From CAZLBC01 sp964557575 (GTDB lineage Bacteria; Planctomycetota; Phycisphaerae; SM23-33), in contig CAZLBC010000090.1 of the NCBI GenBank assembly GCA_964557575.1, positions 1 through 18,749 of the forward strand: 18,749 nucleotides of DNA, written 5' to 3'. Made by a program: the position numbers and the translations under genes. The notes below the pieces were generated by a model. That model was given only the letters and a program-made list of their open reading frames with translations, made no database searches and had not been told where the DNA came from. Below are positions 1 to 7,693 of the stretch, piece after piece. The stretch's first letter is position 1; the number at the start of each line of letters is the position of its first letter.

Positions 1-3000
1 TCTTGTTCGCGTCATAACCGTACCCGAAATCCACCACCCCCGTGCAGTCTATGTCCGTAACGAGGTTATCACTGCGGTTATAGCCGCGGGTGGTCACCAG
101 GCCGTTGCCCAGCGTCCGGGATGTCTCACGGCCGCCGTCATCGAAGGCAAGCGAGGCGACGGTCGCGGCGGTGCCGCTGCCGTCACCGTCTGCGTCGTAG
201 AGGACCTCATCGAGCCGGCCTCTCTTGGTGATATCCCGCTCGACGATGCTGCCGTCGGGATACTCGATGGCTGACCGGCGGCCGACGGAATTGTATATGT
301 AGCCGACGGTGTAGGTGACGGGCACGGAGTCCGTGTCCAGTGTCAAGGACTCGGCCGTCATCTGCCCCGTGTTTTCGTCATGCGTGTATCCCACGGTGTT
401 ATTGTACCGGCCCTTTTCGGCCGAGACAAGCCGGCCCGTCTCATCACCGGATGAATCGGTGTAGGTATAGCTGTCGGTATCCTTCAGGGTGTCGTCGGAC
501 GCGTAGTATTTTCTGGTCTTCAGGCGACCTGCCAGGTCGAACGCGAATACCACGTACTCGCCCAGCTGGTCGGTGGCCTTCGTCTTTTTGCCCTGGGCGT
601 CGTATGTGAAGGTTTTCTTATCGTAATCGCTGTCGCCCGGATTGGCGGCGGTGTTGTGGCCGGGATAAGCGACGGAGACTTTCCGGTTGAGATTATCAAG
701 CACATACAGCGTATGGGGATTGGAGGCGTTGGCGTCGTACGAACTGCCGTCATCCCAGGCGTCGGCATCGACGATCCTGATAAGGTTGGCGTTGACATCG
801 AAGTACTTCGCCGTTGTTTTGCCCCGGCGGTCTTCGGTTTGAACGGCCCGGCCGCGGGTATCGTAGACGACCGACGTTGATTTACTCTTCGCGTCGGTAA
901 CGGCAAGGACGTTACCGGCGACATTGTAACTCCGCTGCGTGCCGTCGCCCTGCGTGTCCTCTGTCTTGACCGTCCTGCCGCGGATATCGGTAAATACGTC
1001 CGTTCCAACGGCGTTCGGATCGCGGCTGCGGGATGACCAGTCCGTCGAACCGGTCCCGTAGCGGAACGCGTACTCGGCCGTGGCGATCTTATTTAACCCA
1101 TCCACCGTCTGTATCGTCCGGCCCAGGCCGTCGCTGTAGGTCTTGTTCGAGACATACGTGATCGACTCGTCGCTTTCCTCGTAGGGACTTAGGGATTCAC
1201 TGATCCGGCACAATCCGAAACCGGTCACGGATTCAGAGCCGTATGGTTTCGACATGCTCCAGGTAACCGCCGAACAGTCGCTGTTATTGAGGGAACCGGA
1301 TATGGCTCCAGAAGCGCCTCCACCGGATACGCCGGCCGACCATGTCCCATCAGCAGCTACGGTCAATGTTGCCGAACCGTCACCCACCTGCTCGGTATCG
1401 ACTATCACGTCCACGTCGATGCTCTGACCCTCGGCCTTGGTCAGCAGATCGCAGACGTTTTTATCGGCCGTCGGATCATCCAGGCCGCTGCCGTCGGTAA
1501 GGTCGTCGTCGTAATACCTCAGCGAAGTCAGGCCCGTATTCGGATCCTTCTGCCAGTCTTCGCTGCCTTCGGTGGCTATCGGCGGGTTCAGACGATCCGG
1601 GTATCCCCCGGCATTCGTCGGCCATGCAGGCCGGCTGTCGATATCCGACCATGTCGTCGAGGCGATTGTCCGCCCGCGTTCATCGAACCGGGTGGTAGAC
1701 ATCGCCACGGCATCTGCGTAGGCCGTCTCGTCGACATCCAGGAGGTTCTGCATAAACGATATCGTCGGGTGCATCTCGCCGCTGCCGGAGGGTTTTTCCT
1801 CGAGGCCGCCGAGTGCGGTGATAAACGAATCGGCATCAGGCACCGTCGCCGCGAAGATAGACCGTCCGCCCGCATCTGTCCTCCGGACATGGCCGTTACC
1901 CTCCGCATCCTTGGTCAGCACCAGGCGCGCGCAGCACGGGCTGTAGTAGTTGGCCGTCACGTTGCCGCGGAAGTCGGTTATGGTCTTCCGCTGCCCGTCG
2001 CGGTAATAGGTAAAGCTCTCGGTGGCCTTCTGCTTATTCTCAGATCCGCTGTCGTCGACGGCCTGGGCGACTTTCCGTTCTTTCAGGAGGTTCCGGCGCG
2101 TGTAGGTCATCACGACGTAGTCTTTCTGGGAGCCGTTGGTATCCGCCGAGTCGAAGTAGCGGGGGTTGTTCCTGCGCGTGACGTTGGAGTTGTCGTCATA
2201 GATCGTCTGGCTGAACGCCTTGATCTTCGAATCCGTAACGGCCGTGTCGGTGTAGGTATAATTGGATGCGTAACTGCGCGTGGCGACTGCCGCGATGGAG
2301 ACGGTCGTCCGGCCACGGCTGTCGGCTATCGAGGCACTGACCACGCCCCGCTCGTCGATCGAGCGGTCCGCCAGGTCGCCGGCGGCCACGAGGTCCGTGG
2401 TGATCTCCGGATCACCGGATGCGAGAATAACGTCGTTTTCTCTATCGCTGATAGCGAACGCGGCATTGGGTGTCGTGTCCCGCAAGATACTGCAGAGCTG
2501 GGAGTCGGCGGGTATCGCGTCGGCCGCCAGGCTCAGCTCATCGGTCACGGCATTCGGGACGGCCTCCCTGATCGTCCTGATCCGGTCGCCCTCGATTGCG
2601 TCGAAGGCATTCCAGGTCTTTCTGCCGTACGCATCTTCGGTGGCAACCAGTTCGTTGTCATCGAAGATGTTCCTGGTCGTCAGTGTCACGCCGTCCCGGG
2701 GATAGGTGGTAGCCTCCACCTGCCTGCCGCGGTAATCGTAGGCGAAGGTCTTTCGTTCACCGTTGCGGGTGACGTGCCGGATATCCGTGGTCCCCACGAT
2801 ATACGTATAGGCAGTCTCATCCGGCTCGATGTCGGTGGCGGTCGTCGTGTAACTGAGCGTCTTCTCGGTGGCGTTGTACGACGCGTCCATCGTCTTATGG
2901 CCGCGGGTGACAGAGGTCTGCCGCCCGGCACTGTCGAAACCGTACTCGGTGACGATGTTATTACGGTCCTTCCGCATGACAAGCAGGCCGGCCGTATCGC

Positions 3001-6000
3001 TGGAGGGGGTGGTGTCGTAAACGAACGCCTCGGTAGACCCGTCGGCGTACTCGATCATCACCTGCCGGTCGTTTTCATCGTAATAGAACTGCGTTTTACG
3101 GCCCACCGCGTCTGTGGTGCTCTTGATGTTGCCGGAGCTGTAATACTCGTAGGAGACCTTCACGTGATGCCCGGTCCCCTCGTCGTCGGGCTCCACGACG
3201 GCGATAAGCTCGCTGTCTGAATCGTAAATGAAGTAGGTTACATTGCCGTTGGCGTCGGTCTCGGACTTCTTGAGGTTCTCCGGCTGCGGATCGGCCGCCC
3301 GGTCCTCGACGTCCTGGCGGCCGGTGGTTATCGCCGGCCCCTCGACCCCGTCGTAGTAACTCCACTCGTACTTGGCATACTCGTCCTGCTGGACGTCGGA
3401 GCCGCCGACGACCGTGATGCCCACCTCGCGGGTCAGCATGTTGCCGTTCGAGTCGTAGCTGAATTTTACGACCCGCCCGAACTCATCCTCGCTGCGGGTG
3501 ACCAGTTCCAGGTCGTTATACTGTTTCCTGGAGATGACCGTGCTGTCGGCGTGGCGGGTTATCTGCGTTACCGAGCCGGCGGCGTTGTACTGGTAGTCTT
3601 TCCGGCGGCCGGTCTTGTCGATCTTGTAGTTCGGCCGTCCGAGATACCGGGCGCGTGCGTTGGGGTAATGCCACTGGTTGTACGTCGATTCGGCGGTAAA
3701 GTCGATCTTGTCCCAGGTAAACTTCTTGTCGCCCGGGTCGACCCAGTCCCACGTGCCGTATTTGCGGCCTCGCATCCAGTCCCGCAGGACAACTTTCCCG
3801 CCGCCGTGGTAGATGTACACGATCTCAGAGTCGTCGGGATCCGCGGCATCGGTATAGATCACTTCCCCTTCGCCGTTGGTAATCAGGCGGCAGATGCCGG
3901 TGGCCTGGGGGGTCATCATTATCTTCTCGTTGGCGTGGCTGCGGATATTGACGTTGTTGGTGACATACATGTCCTTGTCGCGGTACTCGGGGTTCCCCGC
4001 GATGTCATGGTAGTGGACCTTCGTGCACTGTTTTGTGCTGTCGTAGCTGCGGGAGAAGGTCGACTGGGTCCCGTCGGGATACGTGATGGTCTCCAGGAAC
4101 CCCGTGGAGCTGTAGCCGAAGCTCACCGATTCGCCGTTGGGCAGGTCCACGCTCTGGACGGCCCAGCGGCCGCCCTTCTGTGTCGAGTGGTAATGATACG
4201 TCATGCTCTTGCCGCGGTCGTCGGTGATAGTATCGATCTGCCACTGTTTGGAGGGGGCGCCGTCGAAGTTGTCGCCGGGGTTGTAACGGTACGTGATGTC
4301 TACGCCCCGGTCGTTGCGGTCCTTCACCGATGTCAGGCGGCCGACGAGTATCGAAGTCGCCTCGGAGAGGGCGACGATCTCCGCCCGGCCCAGGGCCCGG
4401 TTGTAGATCCGCACGTCGTCCATGGTTCCATCGAAATGCCAGCCGTGGAAGTCGGTACCCAGTTTGACATCGACGCCGGTGGTGGCATCGGTGTCGATGG
4501 TGTTCGACTGTGCCGCGGTGATATTCTCCCTGACGCCGTCGACGTAGAGGGCCGCCTCGTTGATGCGGACCGGTCCGAGAGAGGAGCCCAGGACCACCGC
4601 CACGTGGTGCCACTGGCCGTCGCGGAGGTCGCGGGCGCCGATGACGTACCCGTCTTTGCACTCGCAGCGCAGGGCCCCGGTCGCTACGGTGCCGCCGTTG
4701 AGGCGGACCGCGAATTTATGACTCGATGATTCCCTGCCCCAGCTTATGATGGGCATTTCTTCGGTGGTTGTCTTGATCCAGGCGGTGACCGTGCGGGGGT
4801 TGTCGGCCCCGATGCCGGTATAGCCGTCGATGACGATCTTGTCGTCCGTCCCGTCGAATAACAGCCCGCCACCGCTGTGTCCGGTAGTCCAGCTCGGGCC
4901 GGACGGGGCGCACTCGTCGGCGGTGAGCCCGCCTTCTCCCTCGTTGAGCTTGAAGTGGCTTACCAAGCTGCCGGGCAGCGGCTCAAGGTCGTTATACAAG
5001 TCATCGACGTCCGTTGCGGACAGGGACGCCGAGTAGACCCGCACCTCGTCGACGTCCCCCGCGAAACAGTGATTTTCATTCGCGGCATGCCGGGCGATTT
5101 TCATTGTCGCCGACTCGGCCTCGGGAGCGCCGGAGGGGTCGGTGTTGGCGGTTACCAGTACACCGTCCCTGTAGGCGCTGAGCGTCTCGCCGTCGTACGT
5201 GGCCGCCAGGTGGTACCAGGTATCCGCCTGGAGCGTCCCGAAACGCGCGGGGTACCAGGCGCCCGCGACTTTCACGGCGGCCGCCCCGCGAAGATCCACG
5301 TTGCCGTGATTCCAGTTGATCTGGAAGTTCTTTTCCCGGTGCACCGGGCCGGAGGGGCCGGCAGAGGCCGGGGCATTCGGGCTCTTGACCCAGCAGGCTA
5401 CCGTCCACTGACCGAGGTCCTGGTTGTATTCGGTATCCACGAAGTCGTCGGTGCCGTCGAAGCTCAGGCAATTGCCTTCGTGCCCGGCAGACCAGACCGG
5501 TTCGCCCCTCACCCGGCCGATCCTGGAACAGGCGGTCCCGTCGCGGCCGTTGTCGGAGGTATCCGATACGACGGTACCGGAACCGTCGTCCATCTCGAAG
5601 CGGACCTGCAGGCCGTCGCCCAGCGTCCCGGCCGTCGCGCCGGCCAGGTCGACGATCTGGAATGTCTCGGTATGGGGGTTATAGTGGCTTACGACCACCT
5701 CGTCGGCACTCGACAACGAGGAGGTATCGTTGCCTTCCGAATCCTTGAGCTGTCCGTCTTCGATCCCCCCGCAGTTGATAGGATGAAAGGTCCCGTCGGG
5801 GGAGGTGTCCTGCTCGGAATCCGGGACGAGGGAACTGCCGTTGTCGCCGTCTATGAGCGTAATGATGCAGTCGAGGGTCGGATCGTAGGTCCTTATCAGG
5901 TTCGCGTTGTTCTCGGTGTCCTGGTGTAACTCGATGTTCCGGTCGAAGCCGCTCCCGGAGCCGATGCCGAAATTCGTTTGCGTGGGGGCGATTCTGTCCC

Positions 6001-6445
6001 GAAAACTCACACCCGCACCGCCGCCCGCGGACGGACGGCCGGAGATCGAGGCCGGGTAGGGCATGGTGTGCATGCCCCCGCCGTAGGGACGAATCTGTCC
6101 GGGCCAGTAACCGCCGCAACTGCCGCCGATACAACCGCCGGGGCCTTGCCTGTTTCCCCTCCCGCCACCGGGATAAAAAGGGCTGCGGTGGCCACCGCCG
6201 CCGCTGGAGGGGTTGACGCCGTTGTAATCTTCGCACCCCTCCTCGCACGGCCCGCATTGTACCGGGCAGCAGGGGTCGTTGAGGCAGTCGGTTTTCTCCT
6301 GGGCGGCGCCTGTCTGGGTGTCGGTGACCACCGGCCCCTCGGTCCCTCCATCCGTGGCGAATACCATGTGGGACGCGACCGAAAAGATAACGATCGCAAG
6401 GACCATGCCGACCGCAACGAAACTTCTCTCCACTGCCTTGATCAT
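1..6445 (-). CDS. Giant exported RHS/YD-repeat protein with two LamG-like domains (partial, 3' end off window)
   Basis: I translated the minus strand from the start to base 1 and met no stop, giving at least 2,148 codons; the C-terminus lies beyond the window. Residues 1-32 are a signal peptide (MIKAVERSFVAVGMVLAIVI, then a short polar end). Residues about 50-115 are Cys- and Gly-rich, including CLNDPCCPVQCGPCEEGC. Two tandem LamG/concanavalin-like domains follow at about 278-485 and 490-697; each carries FDGTDD, a W-[VI]-K strand, a WH/WYH motif and a final DEVRVY or DDVRIY strand. From about 700 onward there are more than 20 YD/RHS repeats (YDSNGNMLTR, YDTRGRAVQTED, YPDGS and similar). Families of this kind form large beta shells or surface proteins; the exact role is unknown. 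The ATG at 6445 was chosen over 6451 because GGAGG sits 8 nt upstream of it but only 2 nt from the other. A C-terminal toxin or RHS core cannot be judged. Confidence 0.9.
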   Translation of the reverse strand, partial: MIKAVERSFVAVGMVLAIVIFSVASHMVFATDGGTEGPVVTDTQTGAAQEKTDCLNDPCCPVQCGPCEEGCEDYNGVNPSSGGGGHRSPFYPGGGRGNRQGPGGCIGGSCGGYWPGQIRPYGGGMHTMPYPASISGRPSAGGGAGVSFRDRIAPTQTNFGIGSGSGFDRNIELHQDTENNANLIRTYDPTLDCIITLIDGDNGSSLVPDSEQDTSPDGTFHPINCGGIEDGQLKDSEGNDTSSLSSADEVVVSHYNPHTETFQIVDLAGATAGTLGDGLQVRFEMDDGSGTVVSDTSDNGRDGTACSRIGRVRGEPVWSAGHEGNCLSFDGTDDFVDTEYNQDLGQWTVACWVKSPNAPASAGPSGPVHREKNFQINWNHGNVDLRGAAAVKVAGAWYPARFGTLQADTWYHLAATYDGETLSAYRDGVLVTANTDPSGAPEAESATMKIARHAANENHCFAGDVDEVRVYSASLSATDVDDLYNDLEPLPGSLVSHFKLNEGEGGLTADECAPSGPSWTTGHSGGGLLFDGTDDKIVIDGYTGIGADNPRTVTAWIKTTTEEMPIISWGRESSSHKFAVRLNGGTVATGALRCECKDGYVIGARDLRDGQWHHVAVVLGSSLGPVRINEAALYVDGVRENITAAQSNTIDTDATTGVDVKLGTDFHGWHFDGTMDDVRIYNRALGRAEIVALSEATSILVGRLTSVKDRNDRGVDITYRYNPGDNFDGAPSKQWQIDTITDDRGKSMTYHYHSTQKGGRWAVQSVDLPNGESVSFGYSSTGFLETITYPDGTQSTFSRSYDSTKQCTKVHYHDIAGNPEYRDKDMYVTNNVNIRSHANEKIMMTPQATGICRLITNGEGEVIYTDAADPDDSEIVYIYHGGGKVVLRDWMRGRKYGTWDWVDPGDKKFTWDKIDFTAESTYNQWHYPNARARYLGRPNYKIDKTGRRKDYQYNAAGSVTQITRHADSTVISRKQYNDLELVTRSEDEFGRVVKFSYDSNGNMLTREVGITVVGGSDVQQDEYAKYEWSYYDGVEGPAITTGRQDVEDRAADPQPENLKKSETDANGNVTYFIYDSDSELIAVVEPDDEGTGHHVKVSYEYYSSGNIKSTTDAVGRKTQFYYDENDRQVMIEYADGSTEAFVYDTTPSSDTAGLLVMRKDRNNIVTEYGFDSAGRQTSVTRGHKTMDASYNATEKTLSYTTTATDIEPDETAYTYIVGTTDIRHVTRNGERKTFAYDYRGRQVEATTYPRDGVTLTTRNIFDDNELVATEDAYGRKTWNAFDAIEGDRIRTIREAVPNAVTDELSLAADAIPADSQLCSILRDTTPNAAFAISDRENDVILASGDPEITTDLVAAGDLADRSIDERGVVSASIADSRGRTTVSIAAVATRSYASNYTYTDTAVTDSKIKAFSQTIYDDNSNVTRRNNPRYFDSADTNGSQKDYVVMTYTRRNLLKERKVAQAVDDSGSENKQKATESFTYYRDGQRKTITDFRGNVTANYYSPCCARLVLTKDAEGNGHVRRTDAGGRSIFAATVPDADSFITALGGLEEKPSGSGEMHPTISFMQNLLDVDETAYADAVAMSTTRFDERGRTIASTTWSDIDSRPAWPTNAGGYPDRLNPPIATEGSEDWQKDPNTGLTSLRYYDDDLTDGSGLDDPTADKNVCDLLTKAEGQSIDVDVIVDTEQVGDGSATLTVAADGTWSAGVSGGGASGAISGSLNNSDCSAVTWSMSKPYGSESVTGFGLCRISESLSPYEESDESITYVSNKTYSDGLGRTIQTVDGLNKIATAEYAFRYGTGSTDWSSRSRDPNAVGTDVFTDIRGRTVKTEDTQGDGTQRSYNVAGNVLAVTDAKSKSTSVVYDTRGRAVQTEDRRGKTTAKYFDVNANLIRIVDADAWDDGSSYDANASNPHTLYVLDNLNRKVSVAYPGHNTAANPGDSDYDKKTFTYDAQGKKTKATDQLGEYVVFAFDLAGRLKTRKYYASDDTLKDTDSYTYTDSSGDETGRLVSAEKGRYNNTVGYTHDENTGQMTAESLTLDTDSVPVTYTVGYIYNSVGRRSAIEYPDGSIVERDITKRGRLDEVLYDADGDGSGTAATVASLAFDDGGRETSRTLGNGLVTTRGYNRSDNLVTDIDCTGVVDFGYGYDANK

Positions 6446-6553
6446 GATCATGACCTCCAGATACCGGGATTCACGCGTACATACACGCTGCTGATTCTCG
6501 AATGCTCGATTTCGGATACATACCTTATATATAGGGCGCCGGTGCGCTCTGAC
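6446..6553 (-). promoter_or_regulatory. Short intergenic leader of the giant RHS gene, with a TATATATA element
   Basis: This 108-bp gap separates two minus-strand genes. On the minus strand it holds CTATATATAAGG at about 6534-6523, the only strongly AT-rich stretch in the gap, roughly 75 nt before the giant gene's start, and a clear ribosome binding site (GGAGG) 8 nt before the ATG at 6445. The TATATA could be a -10 element, but I see no matching -35 and no convincing terminator for the upstream gene. The two genes may therefore be co-transcribed. The promoter reading is only a suggestion. Confidence 0.25.
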
Positions 6554-7312
6554 TCATCTTTGTCCCCGGGCCTCGACCTCGGGGGGAATGGTTATGGTCA
6601 CCAGGTACCGCACCTGCCCGGACGTCATCGGGCCGCCGGCCAGTATCCGGCAGTCGTGGTGGGTACCCTTGGTGGCGACGAACGTCGCTGAGGCGATCCC
6701 GTTATCGTCGGCCGGGACCGTTACCGAGGTAAGCTGGGACTCTTTAAACTTGCCCAGGTCGAAGCTGGTGAAAGTCACTGCCGAACCGGGGGGAGCCAAG
6801 GCCTTCAACGTTACTTCCTGGCCCTGCTCTATGCGGTGGAACCGGTTGCCGGACGGGCGGAGTAGCGGGACGTTCGGTCCCGGCTGGGCCGTCCGGAACA
6901 CGCGCCCGGGGACGTGCTGGTCGAGATACTCTTTGCGGTACTGCTCGTCGGATTCCCACTTCTCCGGCTCGAACGCCGGAACTTCCACGTACGGGGAGAT
7001 CCGGTGGGCGAGGCTGTTGTCGCCCCCGCGGGCCGCCTCGTAGGCCTCCTTGACCGACGCGGTCTGTGCCGTGGCCTCGGCGGAGACGGGCCGGACCCGC
7101 CCGAAGTTCCGCTGCTCGGTATATTCTTCTTCGCTGCCCCGCTGCTTGTCCGAGAACCGCCCGACACGGTCGGCGGAACTTGCCTCCCGATCTTCCGGTT
7201 TTTCGCTTCCGCCGCGGAACACCAGCCACAGCCCGCCGGCGAGAATGGCTGTACAGATACACCCTGTAATGATGAGTCGCGTCTTACCCTTGTTGCGTAA
7301 CAAATACAACAT
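6554..7312 (-). CDS. Single-pass membrane-anchored protein of unknown function
   Basis: A 252-residue protein with a short basic N-terminus (MLYLLRNKGKTR), one hydrophobic segment at about residues 13-31, then a mostly charged, probably periplasmic region. Residues about 35-130 are polar and look disordered or linker-like (runs of E, R, S, A). The C-terminal 90 or so residues have beta-sandwich character, with short alternating strands and the motif TVPADDNGIASATFVATKG, as in Ig-like or big-domain folds. I do not recognise the family. The ATG at 7312 was chosen because it gives a normal signal anchor; an in-frame ATG at 7591 would add an implausible poly-Phe extension through the A-tracts. 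The Shine-Dalgarno is weak (GGGAAACGG). It lies 108 bp upstream of the giant RHS gene on the same strand and may be co-expressed and act with it, which is inference from position. Confidence 0.75.
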   Translation of the reverse strand: MLYLLRNKGKTRLIITGCICTAILAGGLWLVFRGGSEKPEDREASSADRVGRFSDKQRGSEEEYTEQRNFGRVRPVSAEATAQTASVKEAYEAARGGDNSLAHRISPYVEVPAFEPEKWESDEQYRKEYLDQHVPGRVFRTAQPGPNVPLLRPSGNRFHRIEQGQEVTLKALAPPGSAVTFTSFDLGKFKESQLTSVTVPADDNGIASATFVATKGTHHDCRILAGGPMTSGQVRYLVTITIPPEVEARGQR

Positions 7313-7451
7313 CCGTTTCCCAGCAGATCGGTGTCGTGTTTTTCCGCGGACAATGCCGTGTTGAAACCCTCTGGCAATGCGTACCAGCCAAAACCATAGC
7401 AAAAGCAAAAATGGAAAACAACAAAAATCAAAAAAAAAAAAAAAAACCCAA

Positions 7452-7482
7452 AAAAATCCACCCGCAAATCCCCGGGTCCGAA
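7452..7482. repeat. Imperfect direct repeat copy 1, with ACCCG-N8-CGGGT inverted arms
   Basis: The copy reads through CCACCCGCAAATCCCCGGGT and is flanked by A runs on both sides. Its arms ACCCG (7460-7464) and CGGGT (7473-7477) are perfect inverted repeats around an 8-base spacer. It matches copy 2, which begins exactly 90 bp downstream. Read on the minus strand the arms are followed by GGATTTTTTTGGG and 17 T, which resembles a weak Rho-independent terminator. Confidence 0.7.
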
Positions 7483-7540
7483 AAAAAAAAAAAAAAAAAA
7501 AAGGAAAACAAAAAAAAAAAAAAAAAAAAAAAATAACCAC

Positions 7541-7572
7541 AAAATCTCCACCCGCATATGCCCGGGTTCGAA
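7541..7572. repeat. Imperfect direct repeat copy 2, with ACCCG-N8-CGGGT inverted arms
   Basis: The copy contains CCACCCGCATATGCCCGGGT. The arms ACCCG (7550-7554) and CGGGT (7563-7567) and the 8-base spacer length are the same as in copy 1, although the spacer sequence differs (CATATGCC against CAAATCCC). It also holds a perfect GCATATGC palindrome at 7554-7561. On the minus strand it is followed, after a short spacer, by the 24-base T run. It could be an operator pair, a tandem terminator or a remnant element; the sequence does not decide. Confidence 0.7.
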
Positions 7573-7580
7573 TAAAACCA

Positions 7581-7617
7581 TTGCAATGCATCCGGCCGAT
7601 CTATAGCATCGTAAAAT
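7581..7617 (+). promoter_or_regulatory. Candidate promoter of the T2SS operon
   Basis: Just after the second repeat there is a TTGCAA hexamer (7581-7586) with TATAGC 15 nt later (7602-7607), and a TAAAAT hexamer at 7612-7617. Either could be a -10 element, and the A-tracts directly upstream could serve as an UP element. A start near 7615-7625 would leave a leader of about 70 nt before the gspD ATG at 7694. The spacing is not ideal (15 or 25 nt), so this is a tentative call. Confidence 0.3.
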
Positions 7618-7693
7618 GACCAGGGACGACCGGGACGTATCATGGAGGGCTGTGTCGAGACAATCGGATAACACGATCATTGGGAATACTGCC

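Larger units (their letters stand above)
7313..7693. other. Divergent intergenic region with long poly-A tracts
   Basis: These 381 bp lie between the minus-strand membrane protein and gspD and contain no credible gene. From about 7400 to 7545 the plus strand is almost purely A, with uninterrupted runs of 17 (7430-7446), 22 (7481-7502) and 24 (7510-7533), in sharp contrast to the GC-rich surroundings. Two imperfect direct repeats lie among the runs (separate entries). The region must hold the promoters for both divergent transcription units. Long phased or unphased A-tracts are known to bend DNA or act as UP elements, which would fit here. Homopolymers this long are also error-prone in sequencing, so the exact run lengths are uncertain. 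Confidence 0.8.

Noticed and set aside
1769..5929. Large plus-strand open frames (1769-3220, 3551-4729, 4877-5929)
   Set aside because: They lie antisense to the giant minus-strand gene, whose frame is intact and shows clear LamG and YD motifs. Their translations are low in family features and arise from GC-rich codon structure.
7430..7580. CRISPR-like array
   Set aside because: Only two imperfect copies, separated by homopolymer and not by unique spacers.
7313..7591. Upstream extension of the minus-strand membrane protein to an ATG at 7591
   Set aside because: The extension would read through the A-tracts as long poly-Phe stretches and place a second odd hydrophobic block before the normal signal anchor.
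7336..7619. Lys-rich plus-strand frames through the A-tracts
   Set aside because: They are homopolymer translations without a ribosome binding site or a normal composition.
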